DNA of 64,000 bases. Source: Scytonema millei VB511283 (GTDB lineage Bacteria; Cyanobacteriota; Cyanobacteriia; Cyanobacteriales; Chroococcidiopsidaceae). The notes under the pieces are model-generated. The model saw nothing but the letters and a program-made list of their open reading frames with translations. It was not told the DNA's origin and ran no database searches. Where the stretch lies: contig NZ_JTJC03000003.1 in NCBI RefSeq assembly GCF_000817735.3, positions 62,001 to 126,000 of the forward strand. Reading direction: 5' to 3'. Every line of letters starts with the position of its first letter. Within the stretch, counting starts at the first letter, position 1. Below, in pieces: positions 54,050 through 63,798 of the stretch. Made by a program: the position numbers and the translations under genes.

Positions 54050-57000
54050 ATGATTCAGTCTTCTGCACGTCTAGAAATTGGTAGACGTGACGGTAGTAAG
54101 CAAGAGTTTCCCCTCAACGGTGATGTGGTGCGAATTGGTCGAGCGGGAGATAATAATTTAGTTTTGAGCGAAAGTAATGTTTCGCGCTATCACGCTCAGC
54201 TTGCGCCCCAAGGCATGAGTGGATACTTACTAACAGATTTAGGAAGTAGTACTGGCACTTTTGTCAATAATGCTAGGTTGGCTCCCAGTCAACCAAGGCA
54301 ACTCAAAGATGGAGACACGATTAGAATCGGGGGGTGCGAGTTGCGCTTTTGTAGTGTTGAGGAAGCCACTACAGGTGCAACTGCAACCCAGATGACGGGG
54401 ATAGGGACAACTGTTGGTTTTGAAGCCACGAATTTTGCTGCACCACCTCAAGCAATTCAGACTCAGATCGTGACACCCATACTGCGGGTGACGACTCCAG
54501 CGGGAACGCAAGATATTCCGATTGTCAAAAACCAGATGATTATCGGTCGCGATCCTAGTTGCGATGTCCCGATTAATTTTCCCCAAATTTCGTCACGGCA
54601 CGCCGAATTGGTCGAGCGTCAAGGCAGCTACGTAATAGTCGATCTAGGTAGCAGAAATGGGTTGTTATATCAAGGGCAACGCATTAGCGAACGGCGGTTA
54701 ATGGATGGCGATGCGATCGCGATTGGTTCTGGAATTACTCTAACTTTCCAGACAACTGCCACCGACCAAGTACCGAGTATTACGCATCAACTGAATCTGA
54801 GCAACCGCAATAATTTAACGATTGGGCGCGACGAGCAAAACGATATTGCGATCGACCATCCAACTGTATCGCGCTATCATGCCAGAATTTCGCGTCAAGA
54901 TGGGACGTTTGCGATCGCCGATCTCAATTCCAGTAACGGTACTTTTGTCAACGGCAAGCGGGTCAGCGGTTCGCAGTCGCTCAGACCTGAAGATACGATT
55001 CGCATCGGTCCGACTCGCTTCGTCTTCAACGTTGATGAAACTTTAGTAAGCTTCAACGAAGAAGGTAATCTGCGTCTGGATGCCGTCAACTTAACGAAGG
55101 TTGTCGGTAAAGGCACGACCTTACTCGATGACATTTCGCTGTCAATCTTGCCGCGAGAATTTATCGTGATTGCCGGAGTCAGCGGTGGTGGTAAATCGAC
55201 CTTACTCGACGCACTCAACGGTTTTCGTCCTGCTACAAGTGGGATGGTGCTAGTAAATGGGGAAGACTTATACAAAAACTTCAATGCCTACCGTACCGAA
55301 CTCGGTTACGTTCCCCAAGATGACATCATCCATAAAGAACTGACGGTCAAGCAAGCGCTCGATTTCGCCGCTCAGTTGCGGATGCCTTCAGATACGACTC
55401 CTGGCGAACGTCAAAAGCGGGTACAAGAAGTTTTGACAGATTTAGAATTGCTGCAACGTCAGGACGTACCTGTAAAAGCATTGAGCGGCGGACAGCGCAA
55501 GCGGGTATCGATTGGAGTCGAGCTAATTACCAAACCCAGCTTATTTTTCCTTGACGAAGCGACATCCGGTCTTGACCCCGGTACGGAACTTCAGATCATG
55601 AAGTTGCTGCGCAAGTTGTCAGATCAGGGACGGACGATCTTACTGATTACCCATGCCACGAAGAACGTGACGCTCTGCGATCGCGTGGTATTTTTGGCAA
55701 AAGGGGGTCGAGTCGCCTATTTTGGTCCCCCAGCAGAAGCAATTGACTATTTTGGGGTGGAGGAATTCGATCAGATCTATGGCAAGGTAGAACACGAATT
55801 ATCCCCTGAAGAGTGGCAGCAACGCTTTAGAAACTCGCGTCACTATCACAAGTACGTATTAGAGCGCCAGCAACAGCTACAGATGCCGCAAATGGGACAC
55901 AGAAGCCACCGCGCTAAACAGAAGCCAGGTAGCACAATTAAGCAAGTCTCGGCATGGCAGCAGTTTATCATCCTGTCGCATCGCAACTTAGCAATTTTAA
56001 TGCGCGATCGCGCTGGCTTGTTTTTGATGGGTGCGATCGCGCCAATTCTCGGTTTACTCGATTTTGTCACCTGGCAGCGCAACGTGTTCGACTTCAAAGA
56101 AGGTAATGCGGGACAGGTTGTCACCATGCTATTTTCTGCCGCTTTAATTGCGGTGATTGTGGGTAGCTTGGCAACCATGCGCGAGATTGTTAAAGAACAA
56201 GAGATCTATCGCCGCGAACGCATGATCGGGCTGAAAATTTTGCCCTACATTATGTCTAAAGTTTGGATTGGGGTGATTTTAGCTCTCTATCAAGCGGCAA
56301 TCTTCTTGTTATTTAAATGGCTGGCGATCGAGCTACCTGGTGGTACAGACGAGCTAGTTAATATGTACATTACCTTCTTCCTTGCTACCTTAGCAGGAAT
56401 GGTGATGGGGCTATTAGTGTCGGCAATTTCGCCCAACCAAAACGTCGCACCTCTACTCACAATTATTTTCCTCGTACCGCAAATTACCTTTGGTGGGGGG
56501 ATGTTACCTGTAGAAACTTTTGGACCTCCAGGACAATTAATTAACCGTCTCACGATTACAAAATGGTCGTTTGAGTCGTTAGTTACCATCACGGGTATGG
56601 GACGCGATATTGCTGACGATGCCTACTGGAAACTATCAGACAAAGATCGCGAAAAACAGTCTCCTGAACAGAAAAAACGCAGTCAGTGTTTGGGTGCGAA
56701 AATGTTTAAAAACTGCGAGTTTCCTGGGCTGATGGCAAAATACGATCCGGTAGTAGATAAACCAGAACCAGTCAAACCTAAAGATCCTGGGAAAGCTCCT
56801 TCAGATCCTAGAAAACTCGACGACTATGAAAAGAAAGTAGATAAGTACAAAAAAGATGTCGATACCTGGCAAAAGGATTATAGCGAGTGGAAAGGTAAAT
56901 TTGAGGGTGCGATTAAGAGTGGAGAAGGATTGATCGAACGCTTCAAAAAAGACTACGGTAGTTCGTTCAAAGTCAATTTGGCTTGGCACTGGTCAATGTT

Positions 57001-57067
57001 GGGGGTGCTTATGGTTGCCATGTTTGGCATTCTATGCGGAGTGCAAAAACGTAAAGACATTGTTTAA
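54050..57067 (+). CDS. Triple-FHA ABC transporter (ABCG-like fused half-transporter)
   Basis: The 1005-residue protein has three FHA domains (about 22-85, 160-220 and 255-325). Each has the GR/SRYHA or SRHAELV core: IGRAGDNNLVLSESNVSRYHAQL, IGRDPSCDVPINFPQISSRHAELV, IGRDEQNDIAIDHPTVSRYHARI. An ABC ATPase follows with Walker A GVSGGGKST, signature LSGGQRKRVS and Walker B FFLDEATSGLDP. An ABC2 membrane domain (about 640-830) and a charged coiled-coil insert before the last helix complete it. FHA domains bind phosphothreonine, so divergent kinases may regulate it. The substrate is unknown. Confidence 0.92.
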   Translation: MIQSSARLEIGRRDGSKQEFPLNGDVVRIGRAGDNNLVLSESNVSRYHAQLAPQGMSGYLLTDLGSSTGTFVNNARLAPSQPRQLKDGDTIRIGGCELRFCSVEEATTGATATQMTGIGTTVGFEATNFAAPPQAIQTQIVTPILRVTTPAGTQDIPIVKNQMIIGRDPSCDVPINFPQISSRHAELVERQGSYVIVDLGSRNGLLYQGQRISERRLMDGDAIAIGSGITLTFQTTATDQVPSITHQLNLSNRNNLTIGRDEQNDIAIDHPTVSRYHARISRQDGTFAIADLNSSNGTFVNGKRVSGSQSLRPEDTIRIGPTRFVFNVDETLVSFNEEGNLRLDAVNLTKVVGKGTTLLDDISLSILPREFIVIAGVSGGGKSTLLDALNGFRPATSGMVLVNGEDLYKNFNAYRTELGYVPQDDIIHKELTVKQALDFAAQLRMPSDTTPGERQKRVQEVLTDLELLQRQDVPVKALSGGQRKRVSIGVELITKPSLFFLDEATSGLDPGTELQIMKLLRKLSDQGRTILLITHATKNVTLCDRVVFLAKGGRVAYFGPPAEAIDYFGVEEFDQIYGKVEHELSPEEWQQRFRNSRHYHKYVLERQQQLQMPQMGHRSHRAKQKPGSTIKQVSAWQQFIILSHRNLAILMRDRAGLFLMGAIAPILGLLDFVTWQRNVFDFKEGNAGQVVTMLFSAALIAVIVGSLATMREIVKEQEIYRRERMIGLKILPYIMSKVWIGVILALYQAAIFLLFKWLAIELPGGTDELVNMYITFFLATLAGMVMGLLVSAISPNQNVAPLLTIIFLVPQITFGGGMLPVETFGPPGQLINRLTITKWSFESLVTITGMGRDIADDAYWKLSDKDREKQSPEQKKRSQCLGAKMFKNCEFPGLMAKYDPVVDKPEPVKPKDPGKAPSDPRKLDDYEKKVDKYKKDVDTWQKDYSEWKGKFEGAIKSGEGLIERFKKDYGSSFKVNLAWHWSMLGVLMVAMFGILCGVQKRKDIV

Positions 57068-57417
57068 TGTAGGGGCGGATTTATCTCGCATTTTTAGATT
57101 ACTATCCAGATTTCTGGTAAATCCGCTCGTACAAAAGTCAAGATTCAAAAGTTTGTCAGGGTAGTTTTACCCAAAATTTTCATTTTTATTTGAAGATTTC
57201 TACAAACTCACCCTGATTAAAAAAATTGATCGAAAAGCATCAGTTTACGAAGATTAAATTTGGCAACAGAGATTTCCAGTCAACTCATTCCTTTTGTTAT
57301 TCCGTAAAAATCAGAATTCGATCTCGGAAAATCAGTATAGAGATAAATCTTCAGAGCGCATATCTATGCACTTCTACAAATAGTTTATTTAAAATCAAAA
57401 ATCTCCCTTTAAAAACT
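57068..57417. other. Spacer with the inverted repeat, no gene
   Basis: It contains the inverted repeat at 57069 and an A/T-rich leader of the next gene. Confidence 0.5.
57069..57132. repeat. GTAGGGGCGGATTTA inverted repeat
   Basis: GTAGGGGCGGATTTA (57069-57083) with TAAATCCGCTCGTAC (57118-57132); two mismatches. It is found between transporter and next gene, where it might end transcription. Confidence 0.65.
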
Positions 57418-58488
57418 ATGCTCGGAAATTTGAGAAAACAAACATTAACAATAGTAGCATTATCAGCACTATCATTTTTTGCTGCTGTGCCAGTCGTTAA
57501 AGCTCAATCAGCTGCTCCCCAAACATCTTCAAATAATACAGCTAAGAGTTGTATCTGCGACTCTAAAGATCCTTTCGATCCTAGAGTGAGAATGCCAAAA
57601 GGACCGTTTAAAGGTCAATGTTTGAGCTGCGAACAACGCTCTGTAAGAATGCTTTCCCCGGCGGAGGCGGCGCTATATAAACCCGCGCCAGGAACGATGC
57701 TGGTTGCTAACTTCAAGCACAAGGGTAAGTACTGGATAGCTCAGATTCCCAAAAATGCTGTAGAAGATGCCATTTTTCAAATTCAATATTTTAATGTTTT
57801 ACGCAGTGCTTACAGCGCTCACGGACAGATGCGCTTTCGTCTCAAACCTGGTAGCGAAGCGATTTTAATTCCGCAGTCTGCAACTAATAAGAGACAAAAA
57901 GCAATTCGGATGCGGGATTTTATCTATTCTGCTAATGCTATCTGGGTACGGTCGGGAGTATGGGACCCCGTTTCAGGGTTAGTTGATTTTTATGCTGTAG
58001 CCCATGAAATAGTTGGCTTAGAAGATAGAATTCAAGATGCTGTTAAATATCCATTTACCGATCGCATCGAGCAGATTAGGCTAGCATTAACTCCGCAGCA
58101 GAAGCAACAATTATTATTGAATGTCATTATGCAAGGCGATCGCGATCGCACTAACCTCATGTACGATACTCTCAAACGGAATTGTACGACAGAATCTTTG
58201 CGAGCGATCGATCGCACTATTGGTTATCAACCCAGAACGCCACAAGAAAAACAAGAATATTTTCTCGGTATACCCACAGGTCCAGAACTCAATGAAGCTT
58301 TATTGAATCGAAATCTGACTCCCGAAACTTTGAATCAGTTATTAACAGAGCAAATTCAAAAGATGCCAAAAGTTCAATTGCCAACACCTCCTTTAGATGC
58401 AATTGTTCGGCGCGGACTTGTAGATCCTCGTAAAATGCCAAATTTAGAAGCAGAGTTTGCAACTGAATTTAGCAGCCGAAAACGTTAA
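57418..58488 (+). CDS. Secreted protein with DUF4105/Lnb-like NCTT motif
   Basis: The 356-residue precursor has a signal peptide (about 1-30, IVALSALSFFAAVPVVKAQ) and an early Cys-rich segment (CICDSKDP...CLSCEQRS). His135 lies in AHGQMRFRL and Cys256 in YDTLKRNCTTESLRAID. The pairing of a His before RF and an NCTT Cys resembles DUF4105, the Lnb N-terminal periplasmic domain that transfers acyl chains on lipoproteins. This is a resemblance, not proof. It follows the FHA transporter and precedes a lipase. Confidence 0.5.
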   Translation: MLGNLRKQTLTIVALSALSFFAAVPVVKAQSAAPQTSSNNTAKSCICDSKDPFDPRVRMPKGPFKGQCLSCEQRSVRMLSPAEAALYKPAPGTMLVANFKHKGKYWIAQIPKNAVEDAIFQIQYFNVLRSAYSAHGQMRFRLKPGSEAILIPQSATNKRQKAIRMRDFIYSANAIWVRSGVWDPVSGLVDFYAVAHEIVGLEDRIQDAVKYPFTDRIEQIRLALTPQQKQQLLLNVIMQGDRDRTNLMYDTLKRNCTTESLRAIDRTIGYQPRTPQEKQEYFLGIPTGPELNEALLNRNLTPETLNQLLTEQIQKMPKVQLPTPPLDAIVRRGLVDPRKMPNLEAEFATEFSSRKR

Positions 58489-58518
58489 TTTTATAACTTT
58501 ATTTAAAAATATGCAGCT

Positions 58519-59667
58519 ATGAAATCTTTAACAAATAATACGAATCTTTTCTTAACAAGAATTGCATTATGTTGGGGATTGCTCGGTATTTCTCAACCAC
58601 TAAATGCTCAATCTCCCGATCGCATAGCAAGTCTTATTTCTAATGTTAGATCTGTTCAATTTGAACAGTTGTGTTTTCAACGCTCTATAGTCTGTGCAGA
58701 TATTGGTAAAGCCGCTCATCTGACCACAGATTTAATTTATCAGTTGTTTGATACTGAAAGAAAACAAGATCCGACTCAGCGTACTAAGATTGTTAACCAA
58801 ATCGCTCGGTTATATGACGCTAAAAATATTAATGTTGTCAATAAAAGATTAAAGCTTTCTGATTTCTTTGTTGTTAGAAAAGATAGGGTTTTTGGCGGAT
58901 ATGCAATTTTAATTCGGCAGTTACAAAAGCAAGAGTTAGGAAGAAAAAAAGTTGGCTACATCATTGCATTTAAAGGAACCTATGTAGGCTTAGAAGATCC
59001 CAATGATTTGGCTGCAAACGTAGCTGGACTACCAGTTAATATGTATAAAAATGCAGCAATTTTGATTCATGAAGGATTTAAAAACTATGCTGGTTCAGTT
59101 TTTGCTGATGAAAAATCAAAAGAATTAATCTCTGAAATTTTACTCAGGCAAAAACAACCTAATACCGATGTTGAAGTATTAATTACCGGACATAGCTTGG
59201 GTGGGACTGCAATTCTCTATGCTGCCATGCTAGCAGATGCAGGAGTTTTACCCTCAAATATGAGAGTCATAGTTTTTGGTACGCCAGCATTTACGCAGCA
59301 AAACTTTCAGCAACGATATCCAACCCTAGTTTCAAGAATAACTAGAGTCGAGACAGAAGGAGATTTTCTCAGCTATGAAAAACCAGGATTAATGCGACCA
59401 ATTTACGATACTCTCAGTTATATTCCCATAGGAAAACCTATAAAAGCTACAGCTCCTGTAGAATACAGAGAATTAATGAAAGAAAGAGAGATACTGTTAA
59501 AACAGTACCAAGCGTCTTCTTCTCCAGAATCAAGAGCTAATTATTTCAATGTCATGCAAAAAGTCATTGCTGCTCAGTCAAATATTCATGTATACAGCTA
59601 TCGATACTTTTATGAATATTATCGGAGAACTCAAGGTGCTAATTTAACTAGAAGTAGCGATCGCTAG
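58519..59667 (+). CDS. Secreted class 3-type lipase
   Basis: The 382-residue precursor has a signal peptide (about 10-31, TRIALCWGLLGISQPLNAQ). The alpha/beta-hydrolase core has VGYIIAFKGTYVG, the nucleophile Ser226 in ITGHSLGGTA, and the segment MRVIVFGTPAFTQQ. It probably cleaves lipid esters in the periplasm. It starts 30 bp after the NCTT-protein gene and is in the same unit. Its family also includes surface lipases of unknown substrate. Confidence 0.85.
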   Translation: MKSLTNNTNLFLTRIALCWGLLGISQPLNAQSPDRIASLISNVRSVQFEQLCFQRSIVCADIGKAAHLTTDLIYQLFDTERKQDPTQRTKIVNQIARLYDAKNINVVNKRLKLSDFFVVRKDRVFGGYAILIRQLQKQELGRKKVGYIIAFKGTYVGLEDPNDLAANVAGLPVNMYKNAAILIHEGFKNYAGSVFADEKSKELISEILLRQKQPNTDVEVLITGHSLGGTAILYAAMLADAGVLPSNMRVIVFGTPAFTQQNFQQRYPTLVSRITRVETEGDFLSYEKPGLMRPIYDTLSYIPIGKPIKATAPVEYRELMKEREILLKQYQASSSPESRANYFNVMQKVIAAQSNIHVYSYRYFYEYYRRTQGANLTRSSDR

Positions 59668-59811
59668 ATGGTCATTTGTCATCAGTCATTAGTTATTTGT
59701 TAAATGCGCTCGCATTATAAATAATTTACAATTACCTGTCTCATTACTCAAGTAGAAATGATAGAGCTTCGTTAGTATTACAATAAAGTAAACCTTGTGG
59801 AAACTTGCCCT

Positions 59812-60450
59812 ATGGTTACTACTATTCAAATAAAAACTTATACTGTCGATGAATTTCTCGAAATCGAACTACCAGAAGGAAAAACATACGAACTCATCAA
59901 TGGCGTTATAGTACCAATGGCTGAAGCTTTTGGAAAACATGAAAACTTGCGGAGTGAATTATGGTTTGTATTGAAATCGGAGAGTAAAAGAGCAAATCTA
60001 GGACTACTAATTCATCCGCAACCAGTACTCGTACTAGGTAGGAAAGATACTCGCAAGCCTGACTTAATCGTCATCAAACGCGAAGATTGGAATCGGCAAA
60101 CTCAGGTAGAAGCAGTACTGAGAGAACCGCCTAGCATCGCAATTGAAATTGTTAGCACCAACTGGGAAGACGACTATAGAAATAAACCCCTTTGGTATGC
60201 TGCTTTTGGCGTGCAGGAACTATGGATTATCGATCCGCTATTTCATCTCGATAGATATCCAGGTAGAATAAATCCAAAAATCTTGCAACCGACAATTTCT
60301 GTGGGACAACTGGTAAATTCTGACAGCATTTTGACAGAAAAAGAATATCGCTTTGAAAGTTTTACAAGTAGCGATCGCCTTAAATCTCAATTTTTTCCAG
60401 ACTTGAATTTAACTGTAGCTGAAATAATTGCCTTTGGAGAAGGGATTTAA
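59812..60450 (+). CDS. Uma2-family putative endonuclease (DUF820)
   Basis: The 212-residue protein has the PD-(D/E)XK-like Uma2 core: YTVDEFLEIELPEGKTYELINGVIVPM, HPQPVLVLGRKDTRKPDLIVIK (catalytic PD), PPSIAIEIVSTNWEDDYRNKPLWYAAFGVQELWIIDP (catalytic E/D and K). Members are numerous in cyanobacteria and often mobile, without an established target. The ATG at 59812 is preferred. The stop is followed directly by an AAGTCAA array. Confidence 0.88.
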   Translation: MVTTIQIKTYTVDEFLEIELPEGKTYELINGVIVPMAEAFGKHENLRSELWFVLKSESKRANLGLLIHPQPVLVLGRKDTRKPDLIVIKREDWNRQTQVEAVLREPPSIAIEIVSTNWEDDYRNKPLWYAAFGVQELWIIDPLFHLDRYPGRINPKILQPTISVGQLVNSDSILTEKEYRFESFTSSDRLKSQFFPDLNLTVAEIIAFGEGI

Positions 60451-60486
60451 TCAAAAGTCAAAAGTCAAAAGTTAAAAGTCAAAAAA
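60451..60486. repeat. AAGTCAA/AAGTTAA array after the Uma2 gene
   Basis: Begins one base after the stop. Confidence 0.85.
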
Positions 60487-60567
60487 AGCCAAAAATATTC
60501 GGCAGGTTGATGCGATCGCAGGTTGGAAGCTTTATGCTAGTACGAGTGAACTAAGTTATAAGTGTGA

Positions 60568-62013
60568 ATGTCTGACCTCATCCTCTTCTGGCATCGTCGC
60601 GATTTGCGGATTTCTGACAACACTGGACTAGCTGCGGCAAGGCAACGAAGTCAAAAGGTCGTAGGAGTATTCTGCCTTGACCCCAATATTTTAGAACGCG
60701 ATGATGTCGCTCCCGTGCGGGTAACGTACATGATAGGCTGTTTGCAGCAACTACAGCAGCGCTATGCCCAAATTGGCAGCCAGTTGTTAATTTTGCAAGG
60801 CGAACCGCGTGAAGCCATTCCAGCGCTGGCTACTGCCCTGAGCGCAAAAGCTGTATTCTGGAACTGGGATGTAGAACCATATTCTCAGGTACGCGATCGC
60901 ACTGTCATAGAAAGCTTAAAAGAAAAAGGCATCCAAGTTCTAGAAGAAAATTGGGATCAGATTTTACATTCCCCAGACGATATTTTTACAGGTTCCAACC
61001 AACCCTACACCGTATTTACCCCCTTTTGGCGTAATTGGAGTAGCAAACCCAAAGCTGCACCCGCAGATACCCTTAAAGACGTAGAAGGGTTGTCAGAACA
61101 GGAATTACAAACCGCAAAACAAGCAGGCGCGATCGCGTTACCTACTGCGAAAGATTTAGGGTTTAAGTGGGAGAATGGTTTAGTTATCGAACCTGGAGAA
61201 GCAGCAGCACAAGAAAGATTAGAACAATTTTGCCATAGAGCGATCGAAGAGTATAAAGAACAGCGAAATTTTCCTGCTAACGATGGGACATCTCAATTAA
61301 GTGCAGCGTTAAAATTTGGTGCGATCGGCATTCGTACAGTTTGGGCTGCTACAGTTGAGGTAATGGAAAACACTCGTAGCGATGAAGCACAGACGAGTAT
61401 TCGCGCTTGGCAGCAGGAACTTGCATGGCGAGAATTTTATCAACACGCCATGTATCACTTCCCCGAACTCGAACAAGGCGCATATCGACAACAATTTAAG
61501 AATTTTCCTTACGAAAATAACGAAGAATATTTTCAAGCTTGGTGTGAAGGTAGAACGGGTTATCCAATTGTCGATGCAGCAATGCGACAGATGAATAATA
61601 TTGGTTGGATGCATAATCGTTGTCGCATGATCGTGGCGAATTTCCTCACCAAAGACTTACTCATCGATCCTCGATTGGGAGAAAAATATTTTTATCAAAG
61701 ACTAATTGACGGCGATCTTTCTGCGAATAACGGTGGTTGGCAGTGGAGTGCTTCGAGTGGCATGGACCCCAAACCAATTAGGATTTTTAACCCCGCTAGT
61801 CAAGCTCAAAAATTCGATCCTGAAGGAGAATATATTCGCGAGTGGCTGCTAGAATTGCGCTCTTTTGACACAGAAGAATTATTAAGTGGAAATATTTCTA
61901 AACGCGATCGCGCTGCCGTAGACTATCCCGATCCAATCGTGGATCATAAAATTCAACAGCGACAGTTTAAATTGATTTATCAACAGCAAAGAGGAGATTC
62001 AGTTAACAGTTAA
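60568..62013 (+). CDS. phr: Cyclobutane pyrimidine dimer photolyase
   Basis: The 481-residue flavoprotein has the photolyase N-domain (LILFWHRRDLRISDNTGLAAA). The FAD domain has QELAWREFYQHAMYHFPELEQ, WCEGRTGYPIVDAAMRQMNNIGWMHNRCRM and SANNGGWQWSASSGMDPKP. The WMHNR segment and WQW are typical of class I CPD photolyases. The antenna is probably 8-HDF as in Synechococcus, by family. The TAA stop after DSVNS is supplied by an AGTTAAC array. Confidence 0.93.
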   Translation: MSDLILFWHRRDLRISDNTGLAAARQRSQKVVGVFCLDPNILERDDVAPVRVTYMIGCLQQLQQRYAQIGSQLLILQGEPREAIPALATALSAKAVFWNWDVEPYSQVRDRTVIESLKEKGIQVLEENWDQILHSPDDIFTGSNQPYTVFTPFWRNWSSKPKAAPADTLKDVEGLSEQELQTAKQAGAIALPTAKDLGFKWENGLVIEPGEAAAQERLEQFCHRAIEEYKEQRNFPANDGTSQLSAALKFGAIGIRTVWAATVEVMENTRSDEAQTSIRAWQQELAWREFYQHAMYHFPELEQGAYRQQFKNFPYENNEEYFQAWCEGRTGYPIVDAAMRQMNNIGWMHNRCRMIVANFLTKDLLIDPRLGEKYFYQRLIDGDLSANNGGWQWSASSGMDPKPIRIFNPASQAQKFDPEGEYIREWLLELRSFDTEELLSGNISKRDRAAVDYPDPIVDHKIQQRQFKLIYQQQRGDSVNS

Positions 62014-62027
62014 CAGTTAACAGTTAT
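61999..62027. repeat. AGTTAAC array at the photolyase stop
   Basis: About four units; the stop codon is inside. Confidence 0.85.
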
Positions 62028-62197
62028 CGGTTTATAGATGCTTCAAAACAGCGTAACTGTAGAAAATGCTAAGCAAGCAGTTAATGTTTTTAGATTAAGA
62101 ATGCAGTAATAATTTGTTATGGTTGAGAGATAATTATGGCAACAATAGTTTTCAGTAGTTACAACCTTTGTTAATAAATACAGAATCTCTGTATAGT

Positions 62198-62229
62198 TGA
62201 TAACTGATAACTGATAACTGACAACTGAT
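62198..62229. repeat. CTGATAA array at the purD start
   Basis: About four units; the purD ATG is formed at its end (AACTGATG). Confidence 0.85.
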
Positions 62230-63631
62230 GAAAGTTTTAGTCGTAGGTAATGGGGGCAGAGAACACGCGATCGCTTGGTCGTTATTGCGATCGCCTCAAG
62301 TAGAACAGGTATTTTGTACCCCTGGTAATGGGGGAACGGCAACGCTGTCACGCTGTCAGAATTTGCCCTACCCTGTAGATGATTTTGAACGGATCGGTCA
62401 AGCAGTCCGAGAACAGGGAATAGACTTGGTGGTAGTGGGTCCAGAAGTTCCTCTGGCTATGGGAATTACAGATTATCTCCAAGCTCAAGGAGTGATGGTA
62501 TTTGGTCCTACCAAAGCTGGGGCGCAAATTGAAGCAAGTAAAGCCTGGGCAAAAGCTTTGATGCAGGAAGCAGGTATTCCCACTGCCAAGGCTGCTGTAT
62601 TTACTCAGGAATCTGCTGCTAAAGATTATGTCACCGCACAAGGAGCGCCCATAGTTGTCAAAGCTGACGGATTAGCCGCAGGCAAAGGTGTAATCGTAGC
62701 CGAAACAGTCGCACAGGCACATCAAGCACTAGAAGCAATTTTCGCGGGGCAATTTGGCGATGCGGGTAAGTTCGTTGTCATTGAAGAATGCTTAATCGGA
62801 CAAGAAGCCTCTGTATTGGCATTGACAGACGGGATAACGATTCGTCCCCTACTACCAGCCCAAGACCACAAACGCATCGGAGAAGGGGATACAGGCGAGA
62901 ATACAGGTGGAATGGGAGTATATGCCCCTGCCCCCCTGGTTACACCAGAATTGATGGCAAGGATCGAACGAGAGGTACTACAGCCTGCGATCGCCACTTT
63001 ACGCTCTAGAGGCATCGATTATCGGGGCGTATTATATGCAGGTTTGATGATTGCTCCTACAGGGGAATTCAAAGTTCTAGAATTCAACTGTCGCTTTGGC
63101 GATCCTGAAACCCAAGCTATTTTACCGTTGCTGGAAACCCCCCTAGAAGAGTTACTCGTGGCTTGTTGTCAGCAAAAGCTAGGTGAATTGCCTCTCATCG
63201 CCTGGAAGCCGGGAGCCGCCGCCTGTGTCGTCGCCGCCGCCAAAGGCTACCCAGGTGCATATGAAAAAGGTCAAGTCATCATAGGAATAGAATCAGCCGA
63301 GGCTTCGGGGGGTTGTGTATTTCATGCGGGAACTAAGCTGAAGCAGGGAGCAGGGAGCAGGGAGCAGGGAGCAGGGGGACAAGGGGACAAGGGGGACAAG
63401 GGAGAGAAGAGAGCTGAGGGAGCTGAGGGAAAAAGAAATTTACAATCTCCACACCCTACACCCTACACCCCACACCCCACAACTATAGTGACAGATGGCG
63501 GGAGAGTTTTAGGCGTAACTGGGGTAGGAGAGAATTTTGAACGAGCGATCGCCCTTGCTTATGATGCGATCGCCCAAATCCATTTTGACGGCATCTACTA
63601 TCGCCGCGACATCGGACACCGAATTCAGTGA
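62228..63631 (+). CDS. purD: Phosphoribosylamine-glycine ligase with repeat insertion
   Basis: PurD makes GAR in purine synthesis. The ATP-grasp enzyme has KVLVVGNGGREHAIAW, DLVVVGPEVPLAMGITDYL, KADGLAAGKGVIVAET, GEGDTGENTGGMGVYAP and EFNCRFGDPETQAILPLL. Its 467 residues exceed the usual ~425. The excess is a stretch (residues 373-418, 63343-63481) made from GGGAGCA heptamers, GGGGACAA units, GAGGGAGCT 9-mers and CACCCTA units (GAGSREQGAG, SPHPTPYTPHPT), inserted before IVTDGGRVLGV. It lies between two domains. The start is at the edge of an array. nblS follows 167 bp downstream. Confidence 0.93.
   Translation: MKVLVVGNGGREHAIAWSLLRSPQVEQVFCTPGNGGTATLSRCQNLPYPVDDFERIGQAVREQGIDLVVVGPEVPLAMGITDYLQAQGVMVFGPTKAGAQIEASKAWAKALMQEAGIPTAKAAVFTQESAAKDYVTAQGAPIVVKADGLAAGKGVIVAETVAQAHQALEAIFAGQFGDAGKFVVIEECLIGQEASVLALTDGITIRPLLPAQDHKRIGEGDTGENTGGMGVYAPAPLVTPELMARIEREVLQPAIATLRSRGIDYRGVLYAGLMIAPTGEFKVLEFNCRFGDPETQAILPLLETPLEELLVACCQQKLGELPLIAWKPGAAACVVAAAKGYPGAYEKGQVIIGIESAEASGGCVFHAGTKLKQGAGSREQGAGGQGDKGDKGEKRAEGAEGKRNLQSPHPTPYTPHPTTIVTDGGRVLGVTGVGENFERAIALAYDAIAQIHFDGIYYRRDIGHRIQ
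63343..63481. repeat. Composite 7-bp and 9-bp repeat inserted in purD
   Basis: GGGAGCA heptamers, GGGGACAA units and GAGGGAGCT 9-mers followed by CACCCTA units, keeping the reading frame. Confidence 0.9.
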
Positions 63632-63725
63632 CTAGTGAAGAGTGGCTAGTGACTAGCAAAGAGTCCAGCCACTAATCACTGGTTCCACCAGTCACTCACC
63701 AATGACAAATGACAAATGACAAGTG
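63632..63725. repeat. Mixed 7-bp arrays GTGACTA, CCACTAA and AAATGAC
   Basis: Begins at the purD stop and ends at 63725. Confidence 0.8.
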
Positions 63726-63798
63726 ACCACTTTGTCTTTTAACTCGAAAAACTTTACCTTAGAACAAAGGACTTAATAAGATACCAATTTTTATTCAA

